DNA of 64,000 nucleotides, from positions 186,001 to 250,000 of the forward strand of contig NZ_JACHGF010000009.1 of the NCBI RefSeq assembly GCF_014202275.1. Direction: 5' to 3'. The first letter of the stretch is position 1. The number at the start of each line of letters is the position of its first letter. Positions 44,350 to 53,961 of this stretch are shown piece after piece. This stretch comes from Rhabdobacter roseus. GTDB taxonomy: Bacteria; Bacteroidota; Bacteroidia; Cytophagales; Spirosomataceae. The notes under the pieces were generated by a model. It searched no databases, was not told the origin of the DNA, and saw only the letters and a list, made by a program, of their open reading frames with translations. A program made the position numbers and the translations under genes.

Positions 44350-46017
44350 ATGAAAGCCATCAAACTACTTTTAACGTTATTCATCGGGCTGGTTACTTTT
44401 TCCTGCTCCGACTACCTCGAAAGGTACCCGCTCGACAGCCCCGCCGCCGAAACGTTTCTGCGCACCGAGGCCGAGCTCGACCTGGCCGTGACGGGCGCTT
44501 ACAATACGCTGTGGTTCAAAGCCATCGATAACGGCCCTTTTGCCCTGTCACTGGACTACGCCTCCGACATCGGCTGGGACCGCAACGGCTCCGCTCTGCA
44601 AGAACTGGGCAAGGGCATCACCACGCCCGACAACGGCTTTACGAAGTCCTTCTGGGATACGTTTTACCGGGGCATCGGCCGCTGTAACTACATTTTGTCG
44701 AAGGCCGAGCCCCTGGCCGATGTCGTTCCTGCCGAAAAGTACAACCGCCTACTGGCCGAAGTCCGTTTCCTAAGGGCCTACTACTACTTTTATATCAACG
44801 AGCTCTTTGGCGGGGTACCTTTGCTCACGCAGCCTACGTTGCTGTCCGAGTCACAGATTCCGCGCGCGTCCAAGGCCGAGATCACCGACTTCATCCTGGC
44901 GGAGCTGGCGGCCATCAAGCCGCACCTACCTACCCAGGTAGCCACCAACGCCCGGGGGCGGGCGTCGCGTGGCGCGGCGCTGGCGCTCATGGCCCGGGCT
45001 GCTCTTTACAACCAACAGTGGGAAACCGCCGCGCAAGCCGCCCAGGAGCTCATGCAGCTGAACGTGTACCAACTCCACAACAACTACGGGCAGCTGTTTA
45101 TGTACGCGGGGCAAAACTCCTCCGAAATCATCTTGGCCACGCAGTTTTTGAAGGGAATCAGCGTACACAGTACCCCCCGGCAGTTTTATTCGCGCATCGC
45201 GCTGGGGCACTCCAACAAAATTCCGGTGCAGGCGCTCGTCGATTCCTACGAAGCTACCGACGGCCGGTCCATTGATAAGTCCACGGTCTTCGATCCGGCC
45301 AAGCCCTTCGCCAACCGTGATCCCCGTCTGGGCTACACGGTGGTACTTCCGCAGTCGTTGTTTATCAATTTTATCTTCGAAACCCACCCCGACAGCCTCC
45401 AAACCTGGAGCTACGCCTCGGGTACGCCGCGCCGCGTCCAGAACGAAGAGGCCACCCATGCCTACGCCTCTTTCTCAGGCTACCTGTGGCGCAAGTACGC
45501 CGACGTGGGCGACAAAGACGATCGCGACAACAGCGACCTGAACATCATCCTGTTTCGCTACGCCGAGGTACTGCTTAACTACGCCGAGGCCAAGATTGAA
45601 CTCAATCAGCTCGATCAGTCGGTCTACGACGCCATCAACGCGGTCCGGACGCGCCCTACCGTCAACATGCCGCCCATTGCGGCGGGCAAAACCCAGGAAG
45701 AACTCCGGTACATCGTGCGGCGGGAAAGAAAGTACGAGCTGGCCGGCGAGGGGTTGCGTTTGTTTGATATTCGCCGCTGGGGTATTATGAAGGAAGTAAT
45801 GCCCGGCAATCTGCTCGGACGCGTACAGCGCGCCTTTCTTGCCAACGCTCCGCGCATCGACGAGCACGCGACGCCTCACTACGAAAACGTAGCCAACGCC
45901 AGCCAGATGCGCGTAATCGAAACCCGCCTCTTCGATCCGAACCGCGACCAGCTGTGGCCCATTCCGCGCATCGAGCTCGAAACCAATCCGGCTTTACAGC
46001 AAAATCCTAACTACTAG
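44350..46017 (+). CDS. SusD/RagB-family glycan-binding lipoprotein (unit 3)
   Basis: 555 residues with lipobox TFSC (Cys19) after a short signal. N-terminal SusD features AELDLAVTGAYNTLWFKAID and EVRFLRAYYYFYINELFGGVP; C-terminal RYAEVLLNYAEAKIELNQLD, RRERKYELAGEGLRLFDIRR and WPIPRIELETNPALQQNPNY. It caps the SusC of this unit at the cell surface. A perfect 20-bp hairpin follows its stop. Confidence 0.95.
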   Translation: MKAIKLLLTLFIGLVTFSCSDYLERYPLDSPAAETFLRTEAELDLAVTGAYNTLWFKAIDNGPFALSLDYASDIGWDRNGSALQELGKGITTPDNGFTKSFWDTFYRGIGRCNYILSKAEPLADVVPAEKYNRLLAEVRFLRAYYYFYINELFGGVPLLTQPTLLSESQIPRASKAEITDFILAELAAIKPHLPTQVATNARGRASRGAALALMARAALYNQQWETAAQAAQELMQLNVYQLHNNYGQLFMYAGQNSSEIILATQFLKGISVHSTPRQFYSRIALGHSNKIPVQALVDSYEATDGRSIDKSTVFDPAKPFANRDPRLGYTVVLPQSLFINFIFETHPDSLQTWSYASGTPRRVQNEEATHAYASFSGYLWRKYADVGDKDDRDNSDLNIILFRYAEVLLNYAEAKIELNQLDQSVYDAINAVRTRPTVNMPPIAAGKTQEELRYIVRRERKYELAGEGLRLFDIRRWGIMKEVMPGNLLGRVQRAFLANAPRIDEHATPHYENVANASQMRVIETRLFDPNRDQLWPIPRIELETNPALQQNPNY

Positions 46018-46030
46018 CGAACTTATTGTG

Positions 46031-46075
46031 TACATGGTCTGGCGTAGTATGGTAGATACTACGCCAGACCATGTA
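46031..46075 (+). terminator. Perfect 20-bp hairpin after SusD (unit 3)
   Basis: TACATGGTCTGGCGTAGTAT (46031-46050), loop GGTAG, exact reverse complement 46056-46075. It lies 13 bases after the SusD stop. No U-run follows; it may stop transcription or protect the SusCD mRNA end. Confidence 0.7.
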
Positions 46076-46142
46076 ACTTGCTACGTTTTCCGTTAGAATT
46101 CGCTCCCCTGCTCCTTTTATTCATTACCTCAACCTCTACCCA

Positions 46143-48182
46143 ATGTCTCCTGCGTTTACCAAATTCCCGAAGAGTGTGGTTCTTCTGCTGATCTGCGTCC
46201 TACTTGCCGCTAACCGAGCGCCCCAGGTACCCCAGGAAGAAACCTTCGACATCTGCATCTACGGAGGCAGTTCGGCCGGGGTGATTGCCGCTTATACTGC
46301 CCAGCAGATGGGCAAGACAGTACTTTTGATTGAGCCAAGTACCCACCTGGGTGGCCTCACCACCGGCGGCCTGGGCTACACCGACATTGGCAACAAGTAC
46401 GCCATCACCGGCCTGGCCCGCGACTTCTACCGGCGCATTGGCAAGCACTACGGCAAGTTTGAACAGTGGACCTTTGAGCCTAAGGTCGCAAAGAAGTACC
46501 TCCAGCAGTACCTCGACGAAGCCAACCTCAAGGTACTTTATTCGCACCGGATCGTCTCCGCCCAGAAACAGGGTGCCAGCATCCGGACCATCGTGCTGGA
46601 AAACAGCCAAAAACCCAGCGCTGCCACCAACCGGACCGTCGCCGCCAAAGTGTTCATCGACTGCTCCTACGAAGGTGACCTCATGGCGCGGGCGGGGGTA
46701 AGCTACGCCGTAGGCCGCGAAGCCAATGCCGACTATAACGAAACCATCAACGGCGTGCAGCTCATGGGTGGTCACCAGTTCCCCGACGGCATCGATCCTT
46801 ACAAAGTACCCGGCAAGCCGAAAAGCGGGCTGCTGTGGGGCATCTCGGGCGAGAAGCTCGCCGCCAACGGCACCGGCGACAAAAAAGTACAGGCCTACAA
46901 CTACCGGATCTGCCTCAGCGCTGACCCCGCCAACCAGGTACCCATCACCAAGCCCCAGGGCTACGACCCCAGCCGGTACGAGCTGCTGGTGCGTTTGTTT
47001 GAAAAGCAGCCCACCAAAACCAGCCTGAACGACTACTTCATCTGGAGCCGGATGCCCAACCAAAAAACCGACATCAACAACCGCAACGGCTTCTCGACCG
47101 ACATGATCGGCATGAACTACAACTACCCCGACGGCTCCTACGCCGAGCGGGCACGGATCATCAAGGAGCACGAGAGCTATACCAAAGGGCTGCTGTACTT
47201 TTTTGGCCACGACCCGCGCGTACCCAAGCAGGCACAGCAGGAGATGCTCCAATGGGGCTACCCCAAAGACGAGTACGTGGAGAACGGCCACTGGTCGCCG
47301 CAGCTCTACGTGCGCGAAGTGCGCCGCATGGTAGGCAGCTACGTCATGACGCAGGCCAACTGCCAGGGCAAGGAAGTGGTGACCGACGGCGTGGGTATGG
47401 CCGCCTACACCATGGACTCGCACAACTGCCAGCGGATCGTGGTAGAAAAGAACGGGAAAAAGATGGTCAAAAACGAAGGCAACGTGGAAGTAGGTGGCTT
47501 TGGTCCCTACCCGATTTCGTACCGCTCCCTGGTACCCAAAGAAACCGAATGCCAGAACCTGCTGGTACCCGTCTGCCTGTCGGCGACGCACATCGCCTAC
47601 GGGTCGATCCGGATGGAGCCCGTCTTCATGGTACTGGGGCAGTCGGCGGCCGTGGCGGCCACCCTGGCCATTGACGGCAACCTGCCGGTGCAGCAAATCA
47701 ATATCGCAAGGCTCCAGCACGCCCTCAAAACCAACCCGCTGGCCAACCGAAGTACCCCGGAAGTACTCGTCGACAACGAGGATAGCACGCAGGTGACGCG
47801 CCAGGGTCACTGGACCACCATCCAGCGGGGTACCTACGGACCTAGCGCGCTAGCCTCCGACCCCAAAAGTACCCAGCTGCAGTCGGTACGCTTTACGCCG
47901 GATATTCCCCAAAAAGGCAAGTACCGGGCCTACATGTACTTTCCCAAACTACCCGATATTTCGTCGAGCATTGCGCTTCACGTACACGACGGAACCAGCG
48001 TTAAGTCGCTTACCGTGAAGGCATCGGACATTGTAGTGGAGGGACAAACCTCCGGCGAGTGGTACCATTTGGGTACTTTTGATGTACCTAAGGGCCAGAA
48101 AGCCTACGTAGAAATTTCCACCCAGGGGGCCGATGGGCTGGTGCTGGCCGATGCCGTACTTTGGGTACCTGATTTTAACTAA
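46143..48182 (+). CDS. Exported FAD-dependent oxidoreductase with golvesin-like C-terminal domain
   Basis: 679 residues. N-terminal export signal (SVVLLLICVLLAANRA), then the FAD-binding motif ICIYGGSSAGVIAAYTAQQM and the family motif THLGGLTTGGLGYTDIGN. The long central part ends in IAYGSIRMEPVFMVLGQSAA, the C-terminal FAD contact of PF12831-like enzymes. From about residue 545 comes a beta-sandwich (GHWTTIQRGTYGPSALASDP, RAYMYFPKLPD, VLADAVLWVPDF) like the golvesin/xanthan-lyase C-terminal domain. The following gene encodes a paralogue without this extra domain. Probably acts on glycan-derived sugars outside the cytoplasm; the reaction is unknown. Confidence 0.88.
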   Translation: MSPAFTKFPKSVVLLLICVLLAANRAPQVPQEETFDICIYGGSSAGVIAAYTAQQMGKTVLLIEPSTHLGGLTTGGLGYTDIGNKYAITGLARDFYRRIGKHYGKFEQWTFEPKVAKKYLQQYLDEANLKVLYSHRIVSAQKQGASIRTIVLENSQKPSAATNRTVAAKVFIDCSYEGDLMARAGVSYAVGREANADYNETINGVQLMGGHQFPDGIDPYKVPGKPKSGLLWGISGEKLAANGTGDKKVQAYNYRICLSADPANQVPITKPQGYDPSRYELLVRLFEKQPTKTSLNDYFIWSRMPNQKTDINNRNGFSTDMIGMNYNYPDGSYAERARIIKEHESYTKGLLYFFGHDPRVPKQAQQEMLQWGYPKDEYVENGHWSPQLYVREVRRMVGSYVMTQANCQGKEVVTDGVGMAAYTMDSHNCQRIVVEKNGKKMVKNEGNVEVGGFGPYPISYRSLVPKETECQNLLVPVCLSATHIAYGSIRMEPVFMVLGQSAAVAATLAIDGNLPVQQINIARLQHALKTNPLANRSTPEVLVDNEDSTQVTRQGHWTTIQRGTYGPSALASDPKSTQLQSVRFTPDIPQKGKYRAYMYFPKLPDISSSIALHVHDGTSVKSLTVKASDIVVEGQTSGEWYHLGTFDVPKGQKAYVEISTQGADGLVLADAVLWVPDFN

Positions 48183-48217
48183 TCTTCCGTTTTTTCTTTT
48201 ATTTATTCAAAACCCTT

Positions 48218-49879
48218 ATGAAGCAACTTTTTTTTCTTGTAGTACTGATGCTGGGTAGTTTTTCCTGCGCTACCACCAACACCCAGGACAAGCAAAAGCA
48301 GTACGAGGCCGACGTCATCATTTATGGAGGTACTTCCGCCGCCGTGACGGCCGCCGTGCAGGCCCAAAAAATGGGCAAGTCCGTAATCGTCGTCTCGCCC
48401 GATAAGCACCTGGGCGGGCTTTCGTCGGGCGGGCTGGGCTTTACCGATACCGGCAACAAATCCGTGATCGGCGGGCTGGCGCGGGAATTTTACCACCGCG
48501 TGTACATGCATTACCAAAAAGACGACGCCTGGGCCTGGCAGAAAAAATCGGAGTACGGCAACAAAGGGCAAGGCATCCCCGCCATGGACGGCGCCGAACG
48601 CACCATGTGGATCTTCGAGCCGCACGTGGCCGAGCAGGTTTTTGAGGATTTTGTCAAAGAAAACAACCTGGACGTACACCGCGACGAATGGCTCAACCGC
48701 GAAAGCGGCCTGGTGAAGAAGGATGGCAAAATTGTTTCGTTCACGACCCTGAGCGGCAAAACCTACCGCGGAAAAATGTTCATCGACGCCACCTACGAAG
48801 GCGACCTGATGGCCGCTGCGGGCGTGAAGTACCACGTGGGGCGCGAGGCCAACAGCGTGTACGGCGAAGAGTGGAACGGCGTGCAGGTGGGCGTACTGCA
48901 CCACAAGCACTGGTTTGCCAAGAATATCAGCCCCTACAAAGTACCCGGCGACCCCAGCAGCGGCTTGCTGCCGCGCGTCTCGGGCGAGCACCCCGGCGTG
49001 AAAGGCCAGGGCGACGACAAGATCCAGGCCTACTGCTACCGCATGTGCCTCTCCAACCACCCCGACAACCGCATCCCCTTTGCCAAGCCCGCGGGCTACG
49101 ACGTGAGCCAGTATGAGCTCCTGGCGCGGGTGTACGAAGCGGGCTGGGACGAAACCTTCGAGAAGTACGACGACATCCCCAACCGCAAAACTGACACCAA
49201 CAACCACGGCCCCTTCAGCACCGACAACATCGGGATGAACTACGACTACCCCGACGCCACCTACGAGCGCCGCCGCGAAATCCTGAAGGAGCACGAGCTG
49301 TACCAAAAGGGCCTGATGTACTTCCTGGCCAACGACCCGCGCGTACCGCAGGACGTACGCACCGAAATGCAAAAGTGGGGGCTGCCCAAGGATGAATTCA
49401 AGGACAACGGCGGCTGGCCGCACCAGATCTACGTGCGCGAAGCGCGCCGCATGATTGGCCACGAGGTCATGACCGAGCACGAAACCCTCAGCAAACGCCC
49501 CGTGGCGCAGTCGGTGGGGATGGGCTCCTACACCCTCGACGCCCACAATGCCCAGCGCTACGTGAAGGAAGATGGTTTTGTACAAAACGAAGGCGACATC
49601 GGCGTGTCGGCCAAAGTACCCTACCGGATTTCGTACGGCTCGCTTATTCCCAAAAAAGAAGAGTGCCAAAACCTGCTGGTACCGGTGTGCCTGTCGGCCT
49701 CGCACATCGCCTTTGGGTCGATCCGGATGGAGCCCGTCTTCATGATCCTGGGCCAAAGTGCCGCCGCCGCCGCTGTGCAGGCCATCGACGCCAACCAGGC
49801 CGTGCAGGACATCGACTACGGTACCCTGCGCGCGCAGCTTCTCAAAGACAAGCAGCGCCTGGAGCACATGCCCAATTGA
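48218..49879 (+). CDS. FAD-dependent oxidoreductase lipoprotein
   Basis: 553 residues with lipobox GSFSC (Cys17). FAD motif VIIYGGTSAAVTAAVQAQKM, then KHLGGLSSGGLGFTDTGNKS, and near the C-terminus IAFGSIRMEPVFMILGQSAA. It is a close paralogue of the protein encoded 35 bases upstream and lacks that protein's C-terminal domain, so a tandem duplication followed by specialisation is likely. A surface or periplasmic location is indicated by the lipobox. Function presumed in sugar oxidation within the third glycan locus. Confidence 0.88.
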   Translation: MKQLFFLVVLMLGSFSCATTNTQDKQKQYEADVIIYGGTSAAVTAAVQAQKMGKSVIVVSPDKHLGGLSSGGLGFTDTGNKSVIGGLAREFYHRVYMHYQKDDAWAWQKKSEYGNKGQGIPAMDGAERTMWIFEPHVAEQVFEDFVKENNLDVHRDEWLNRESGLVKKDGKIVSFTTLSGKTYRGKMFIDATYEGDLMAAAGVKYHVGREANSVYGEEWNGVQVGVLHHKHWFAKNISPYKVPGDPSSGLLPRVSGEHPGVKGQGDDKIQAYCYRMCLSNHPDNRIPFAKPAGYDVSQYELLARVYEAGWDETFEKYDDIPNRKTDTNNHGPFSTDNIGMNYDYPDATYERRREILKEHELYQKGLMYFLANDPRVPQDVRTEMQKWGLPKDEFKDNGGWPHQIYVREARRMIGHEVMTEHETLSKRPVAQSVGMGSYTLDAHNAQRYVKEDGFVQNEGDIGVSAKVPYRISYGSLIPKKEECQNLLVPVCLSASHIAFGSIRMEPVFMILGQSAAAAAVQAIDANQAVQDIDYGTLRAQLLKDKQRLEHMPN

Positions 49880-49913
49880 TTGAGGTACTTTTTGAAAATG
49901 ATTAGGTAACAAA

Positions 49914-49945
49914 AACCCTGGCTGCGGCTGGGGTTCTTGTTTTTC
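49914..49945 (+). terminator. Terminator after the FAD oxidoreductase pair
   Basis: AAACCC...GGGTT with an inner GGCTGCGGC-type loop, followed by CTTGTTTTT. Short but well placed, 35 bases after the stop. Confidence 0.55.
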
Positions 49946-49984
49946 AGGCATTCTGTTTTTTGCAAAAAAGAAAGGTACCTTGAT

Positions 49985-50275
49985 GCGGCCGGCGAGGTGC
50001 GACCGGCGAGGTGCAACCCCGCCGGGGTCGGAGTAGTGGTGGGGTGACTGCGTTGCTATAAACATGTGACCCCGCTGGGGTCGAGGCGTAGCAATGTCCA
50101 GTCTGATACTGTAAGTCAATCCCTTAACTAACAAATCGATGACCGCAGGGCGGTCACACGTTTATAGAAATATTCAACCCCACAAGTACCTACGACCCCA
50201 GCGGGGTCGCAGGTTTATAGAAATATCAACCCAGACAAGTACCCGCGACCGGCGAAGTACCCCGCCGGGTACGTG
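49985..50275. repeat. Cluster of palindromic repeats (REP-like)
   Basis: GC-rich palindromes GACCCCGCTGGGGTC (50068-50082), GACCGCAGGGCGGTC (50141-50155) and GACCCCAGCGGGGTC (50194-50208) recur in both orientations. The last two are each followed by CA-C/G-GTTTATAGAAATAT-CAACCC; the first is its inverted relative. Partial copies lie at 49985-50031 and 50245-50270. This fills most of the 553-base gap between the oxidoreductases and GH97. The arrangement resembles REP/BIME-like mobile palindromes seen in Cytophagales intergenic regions. No transposase is present nearby. The rest of the gap, to 50432, shows only GTAC words. Confidence 0.75.
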
Positions 50276-50432
50276 ATCTGATCAATAATTGGCTTAAATG
50301 GCATCAGGCCGTTAGGGAAAGTATCCTTTTTTTCGTCTTAGGAATAAAGGTACTTTCAAAGTACTGCGTAAGTAGAATGTACCCCGCACCCCCTCTTACC
50401 GGCACGAACCTAACCCTCGGCCCGCTTACTTC

Positions 50433-52322
50433 ATGAAACCAAGTACTTTCGTTTGCCTATTCTTTTTCGCTTTATCAACGGGTAGTTTTGCGCAAAATCC
50501 CGATACGCTGCGGGTACTTTCGCCCGACGGCCAGCTGTCGCTGGCGCTCTCCCTGCGCGACCTCGACGGCGACCTGGCCGTACCCTGCTACGAGGTACTT
50601 TACAAGGGCCGGGCGGTGGTGCTGCCTTCACGGCTGGGCCTGAAAAAAGTACCCCACAGCCACCGCAACTCCGACTGGTACCGGGGGTTTAAAATCACTG
50701 GCGTGGAGCGCCGCAACCAGAACAGTACCTGGAAGCCCCTCCTCGGCGAGCAGGAAACCTACCCCGACCACTTCAACGAGCTTACCGCGACCTTTCAGCT
50801 CACCGACACCCTGCGCAAGGGGATTGTGCAGATCATCGCCCGGGCTTACAACGAGGGCGTGGCGTTCCGGTACCACTTCCCGGAGCATTCCCATACGCAG
50901 GTACTGGAGCTCGCCGACGAGCAGACGCACTTTGCCTTGCCCGCCGGTACCCAGGCCTGGCACACGCACGCCGCCCAGGAAACCTACCAGAAAGTACCCC
51001 TGCGCGACTGGAAACGCAACGCCGAGCTGCCCGTCACACTCGAATTGCCCGGCGGCCTCTACGCCAGCATTGCCCAGGCCGAGCAGGTCAACTACCCCCG
51101 CATTCAGCTGGCTACCACGGCTCAGGAAAATGTACTGCGGAGCCAGCTCTTCGGCGAGGTAGTCGAGACGTCGCCCTACGCCACGCCCTGGCGGGTGGTG
51201 CTGGTGGCCGAGCGGCCGGGGCAGCTTTTGGAAAATAACTACCTGATTCAGAACCTTAACCCGCCCTGTGCCATCGCGGACCCGAGCTGGATCAAACCCG
51301 GCACGGTGATGCGCGAGGTAACGCTCTCGACGGAGGGCGCGCGCCGCCTGGTGGACTTCGCCGTGCAGCAGCAGATCGACTACATCCACTTCGACGCGGG
51401 CTGGTACGGCTACGAGTACGACCACCTCTCCGACGCCACCACCGTTACGGTAGATCCGCGCCGCAACCCCAAGGGTGATCTGGACTTGCCGGAGGCTATC
51501 CGCTACGCGGCTTCCAAGGGCAAAAAAGTGATCTTGTACGTAAACCACCGCGCGCTGGAAAAACAGCTGGACACGCTGCTGCCGCTCTTTAAAAGCTGGG
51601 GCGTGGCGGGCATCAAGTACGGTTTTGTGCACACGGGCTCGCACCGCTGGACCGCCTGGATGCACGAGGCCGTGCTGAAAGCCGCCAAGTACCAGCTCGT
51701 GCTCGACATCCACGACGACTACCGCCCCACGGGTTTTAGCCGCACCTACCCCAACCTCCTCACGCAGGAAGGCATCCTGGGCAACGAAGGTTTTCCCGAC
51801 GCTACGCACAACACCATTTTGCCCTTTACGAGGTACCTAGCCGGCGCCGCCGACTATACTTTTTGCTTCAATACCCACCTCATCCGGCCCGATAAAAGCA
51901 AAACGACCCAGGCGCACCAGTTGGCCCTGCCGGTACTGTATTTCAGTCCGTTGCAGTACCTCTACTGGTACGGCAAGCCCGAGCATTTTCCCAATACCGA
52001 GGAGTTTGAGCTCTGGAAAGGCATTCCCACCGTCTGGGACGAAACGCGCGTGCTCGACGGCCAGCCGGGTGATTTTGTGAGCATAGCCCGCCGGAAGGGT
52101 ACTTTGTGGTACCTGGGTGGCATCACCAACACCGAAGCCCGCACGCTAAAAATAGATTTGAACTTCCTGGAAAAAGGTAAAAAGTACCTCGCCACGCTCT
52201 ACGAAGACGACGGCACCGGGAAAGTCAGGAAACGCGTTGAAAAAGTAAAAGCCGGTACTTCGCTCAAAGCCTCGCTGCTGGCCTCGGGCGGCGTCGCGAT
52301 GCTGATCCGGGAATGTGAGTAG
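50433..52322 (+). CDS. Glycoside hydrolase family 97
   Basis: 629 residues with a signal peptide ending SFAQ. An N-terminal beta-super-sandwich (SPDGQLSLALSLRD, NEGVAFRYHFPE) leads into a TIM barrel (WIKPGTVMREV, YIHFDAGWYGYEYD, GVAGIKYGFVHTG) and a C-terminal beta domain (ARRKGTLWYLGGITN, LYEDDGTGK). Asp425 in VLDIHDDYRPTG is the candidate nucleophile of the retaining alpha-galactosidase branch. The calcium-dependent inverting alpha-glucosidase branch (SusB-type) places Glu residues elsewhere, so an alpha-galactosidase is favoured but not proven. It is periplasmic or surface-attached and follows the third SusCD locus. Confidence 0.9.
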   Translation: MKPSTFVCLFFFALSTGSFAQNPDTLRVLSPDGQLSLALSLRDLDGDLAVPCYEVLYKGRAVVLPSRLGLKKVPHSHRNSDWYRGFKITGVERRNQNSTWKPLLGEQETYPDHFNELTATFQLTDTLRKGIVQIIARAYNEGVAFRYHFPEHSHTQVLELADEQTHFALPAGTQAWHTHAAQETYQKVPLRDWKRNAELPVTLELPGGLYASIAQAEQVNYPRIQLATTAQENVLRSQLFGEVVETSPYATPWRVVLVAERPGQLLENNYLIQNLNPPCAIADPSWIKPGTVMREVTLSTEGARRLVDFAVQQQIDYIHFDAGWYGYEYDHLSDATTVTVDPRRNPKGDLDLPEAIRYAASKGKKVILYVNHRALEKQLDTLLPLFKSWGVAGIKYGFVHTGSHRWTAWMHEAVLKAAKYQLVLDIHDDYRPTGFSRTYPNLLTQEGILGNEGFPDATHNTILPFTRYLAGAADYTFCFNTHLIRPDKSKTTQAHQLALPVLYFSPLQYLYWYGKPEHFPNTEEFELWKGIPTVWDETRVLDGQPGDFVSIARRKGTLWYLGGITNTEARTLKIDLNFLEKGKKYLATLYEDDGTGKVRKRVEKVKAGTSLKASLLASGGVAMLIRECE

Positions 52323-52362
52323 CGGCGGGCAGATGGTACTTTATCCGTAAAGCACCTTCGTT

Positions 52363-52410
52363 AAACGCCCTTTTTCCGGCGAAGAAAGGCCCGGGGATAG
52401 CGTTTTTTTT
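52363..52410 (+). terminator. Rho-independent terminator after GH97
   Basis: AAACGC (52363-52368) pairs with GCGTTT (52400-52405), an inner CCTTTTTC/GAAGAAAGG stem supports it, and a run of eight T follows. Confidence 0.7.
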
Positions 52411-52463
52411 GCCTTGGAGCGACTCTATTTAAAGTACCCTTTCGCCGGATAATCCTTTAAAAA

Positions 52464-53918
52464 ATGAAGAAACGACTTTCGCTTTTCTTACTATTCCTAA
52501 ACCTGCTGCCGCTCGGTGGAGTGCGGGCGCAGTCGGCTCGTCCCAACATCCTGTTTATCTTCGCCGACGACCTCCGCGCCGACGCCCTGGGCTGCTACGG
52601 CAACCCGTACGTAAGTACCCCTACCCTCGACAGCCTGGCCCGCCAGGGTACTTCCTTCGCCAACGCCTACATTCTGGGGGGCGACCAGGGGGCCGTTTGT
52701 GCGCCCAGCCGGGCCATGCTCCTGAGCGGTCAGTCGTTTTTTCGGGTGAGCGATAAGCTCAACGGGGTACTTACGCTGCCCATGCACCTGCGGCAGCACG
52801 GCTATACTACCTTCCTGACCGGTAAGTGGCACAACGAGCGCGAGGCCGTGGCGGCGGGCTTCGACCGCGCCCAAAACGTGATGCTGGGCGGCATGGCCAA
52901 TCACTTTGAAGTACCCGTGCGCGACCTGAAGCCCGACGGTACCTTTACCGAGCCCGAAAAAAAGGGATTCTCTACGGATATTTTTACCAATACTGCCCTC
53001 GACTTCCTCGACCAGCACGACGGCCAAAAACCGTTCTTTGCCTATGTGCCCTACACCGTCCCGCACGACCCGCGCTCGCCCCTGCCCGAGTACCTTCGCC
53101 AGTACGACGAGCAGGGCGTGCCCCTGCCACCCAACTTCATGCCGCTGCATCCCTTTAGTTTTGGCAACTCCATGGCCATCCGCGATGAGCAGCTGGCGGC
53201 TTTTCCGCGCACGCCGGACGTCATCCGGGCCCAAACCGCCGCCTACTACGCGCTGATCACCCACCTGGACCAGTCGGTTAACCTATTGATTCGGAAATTA
53301 AAGCAAAAGGGATTGGATAAAAATACGCTGATCATTTTCACCTCCGACAACGGCCTGGGCCTGGGGAGCCACGGGCTGCTGGGCAAGCAAAACGTCTACG
53401 AGCACTCCGTACGGGTACCTCTTATCCTGGCGGGGCCGGGTATTCCTAAAAACAAAACCACCGACGCCTTTGCTTACCTCTTCGACCTTTTCCCTACGCT
53501 CTGCCAGTACGCGCGCCTACCCGTGCCCGGCGGGCTCGACGGGCAGGGACTCTGGCCGGTGATCCAGGGCAAAGCCAAAGGCGTGCGTACGGAGCTGATG
53601 ACGGCCTACATGCAGTTCCAGCGGTCGGTGCGGGATGCGCGCTACAAGCTCATCCGGTACCCGGCCATTGACCACACGCTCCTTTTCGACCTCCGGCAAG
53701 ACCCCTACGAGCTGCGCAACCTGGCCGAAAAACCCGAGCACGCCCCGCGCGTGCAGGCCCTGCTCGCGCTGCTGCAAACAGAACAAAAAAAGTACGGCGA
53801 CACCCTCCCGCTCACCGCCGAAAAGGTACTTCCGCGCCACTGGGACTACCGCACCATCGAGCGCAAGCCCGATCCCTGGCAGCCGCAGGAACTCATTGAA
53901 AGGTACTTCAAAGACTAA
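52464..53918 (+). CDS. Secreted type I sulfatase
   Basis: 484 residues, signal peptide to VRAQ. Metal-binding ADD (Asp35-Asp36 in IFADDLRAD) and the sulfatase signature C-A-P-S-R at residues 79-83, where Cys79 is the residue converted to formylglycine. GKWHNE supplies the Lys/His, and FTSDNGLGLGSHG the Asp-Asn metal ligands. Such enzymes remove sulfate esters from glycans. No maturase gene is in the window, so activation must come from elsewhere. It lies in the block downstream of the third SusCD unit, pointing to a sulfated substrate. Confidence 0.93.
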   Translation: MKKRLSLFLLFLNLLPLGGVRAQSARPNILFIFADDLRADALGCYGNPYVSTPTLDSLARQGTSFANAYILGGDQGAVCAPSRAMLLSGQSFFRVSDKLNGVLTLPMHLRQHGYTTFLTGKWHNEREAVAAGFDRAQNVMLGGMANHFEVPVRDLKPDGTFTEPEKKGFSTDIFTNTALDFLDQHDGQKPFFAYVPYTVPHDPRSPLPEYLRQYDEQGVPLPPNFMPLHPFSFGNSMAIRDEQLAAFPRTPDVIRAQTAAYYALITHLDQSVNLLIRKLKQKGLDKNTLIIFTSDNGLGLGSHGLLGKQNVYEHSVRVPLILAGPGIPKNKTTDAFAYLFDLFPTLCQYARLPVPGGLDGQGLWPVIQGKAKGVRTELMTAYMQFQRSVRDARYKLIRYPAIDHTLLFDLRQDPYELRNLAEKPEHAPRVQALLALLQTEQKKYGDTLPLTAEKVLPRHWDYRTIERKPDPWQPQELIERYFKD

Positions 53919-53961
53919 TTTCCGTATATTGCTCATTCTAAAAACTACCTAATCACGCTTT

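Noticed and set aside
46200-47810. 536-residue minus-strand open frame opposite the first FAD oxidoreductase of unit 3
   Set aside because: Antisense shadow of a clearly conserved protein, with no motif or start context of its own.
48203-50134. 643-residue minus-strand open frame opposite the FAD oxidoreductase
   Set aside because: It mirrors the plus-strand gene, has low-complexity Val/Gly/His-rich composition typical of antisense frames in GC-rich DNA, and shows no family motif.
49985-50275. Possible CRISPR array
   Set aside because: Repeat units alternate in orientation and differ in length and spacing, there are no uniform spacers and no cas genes.
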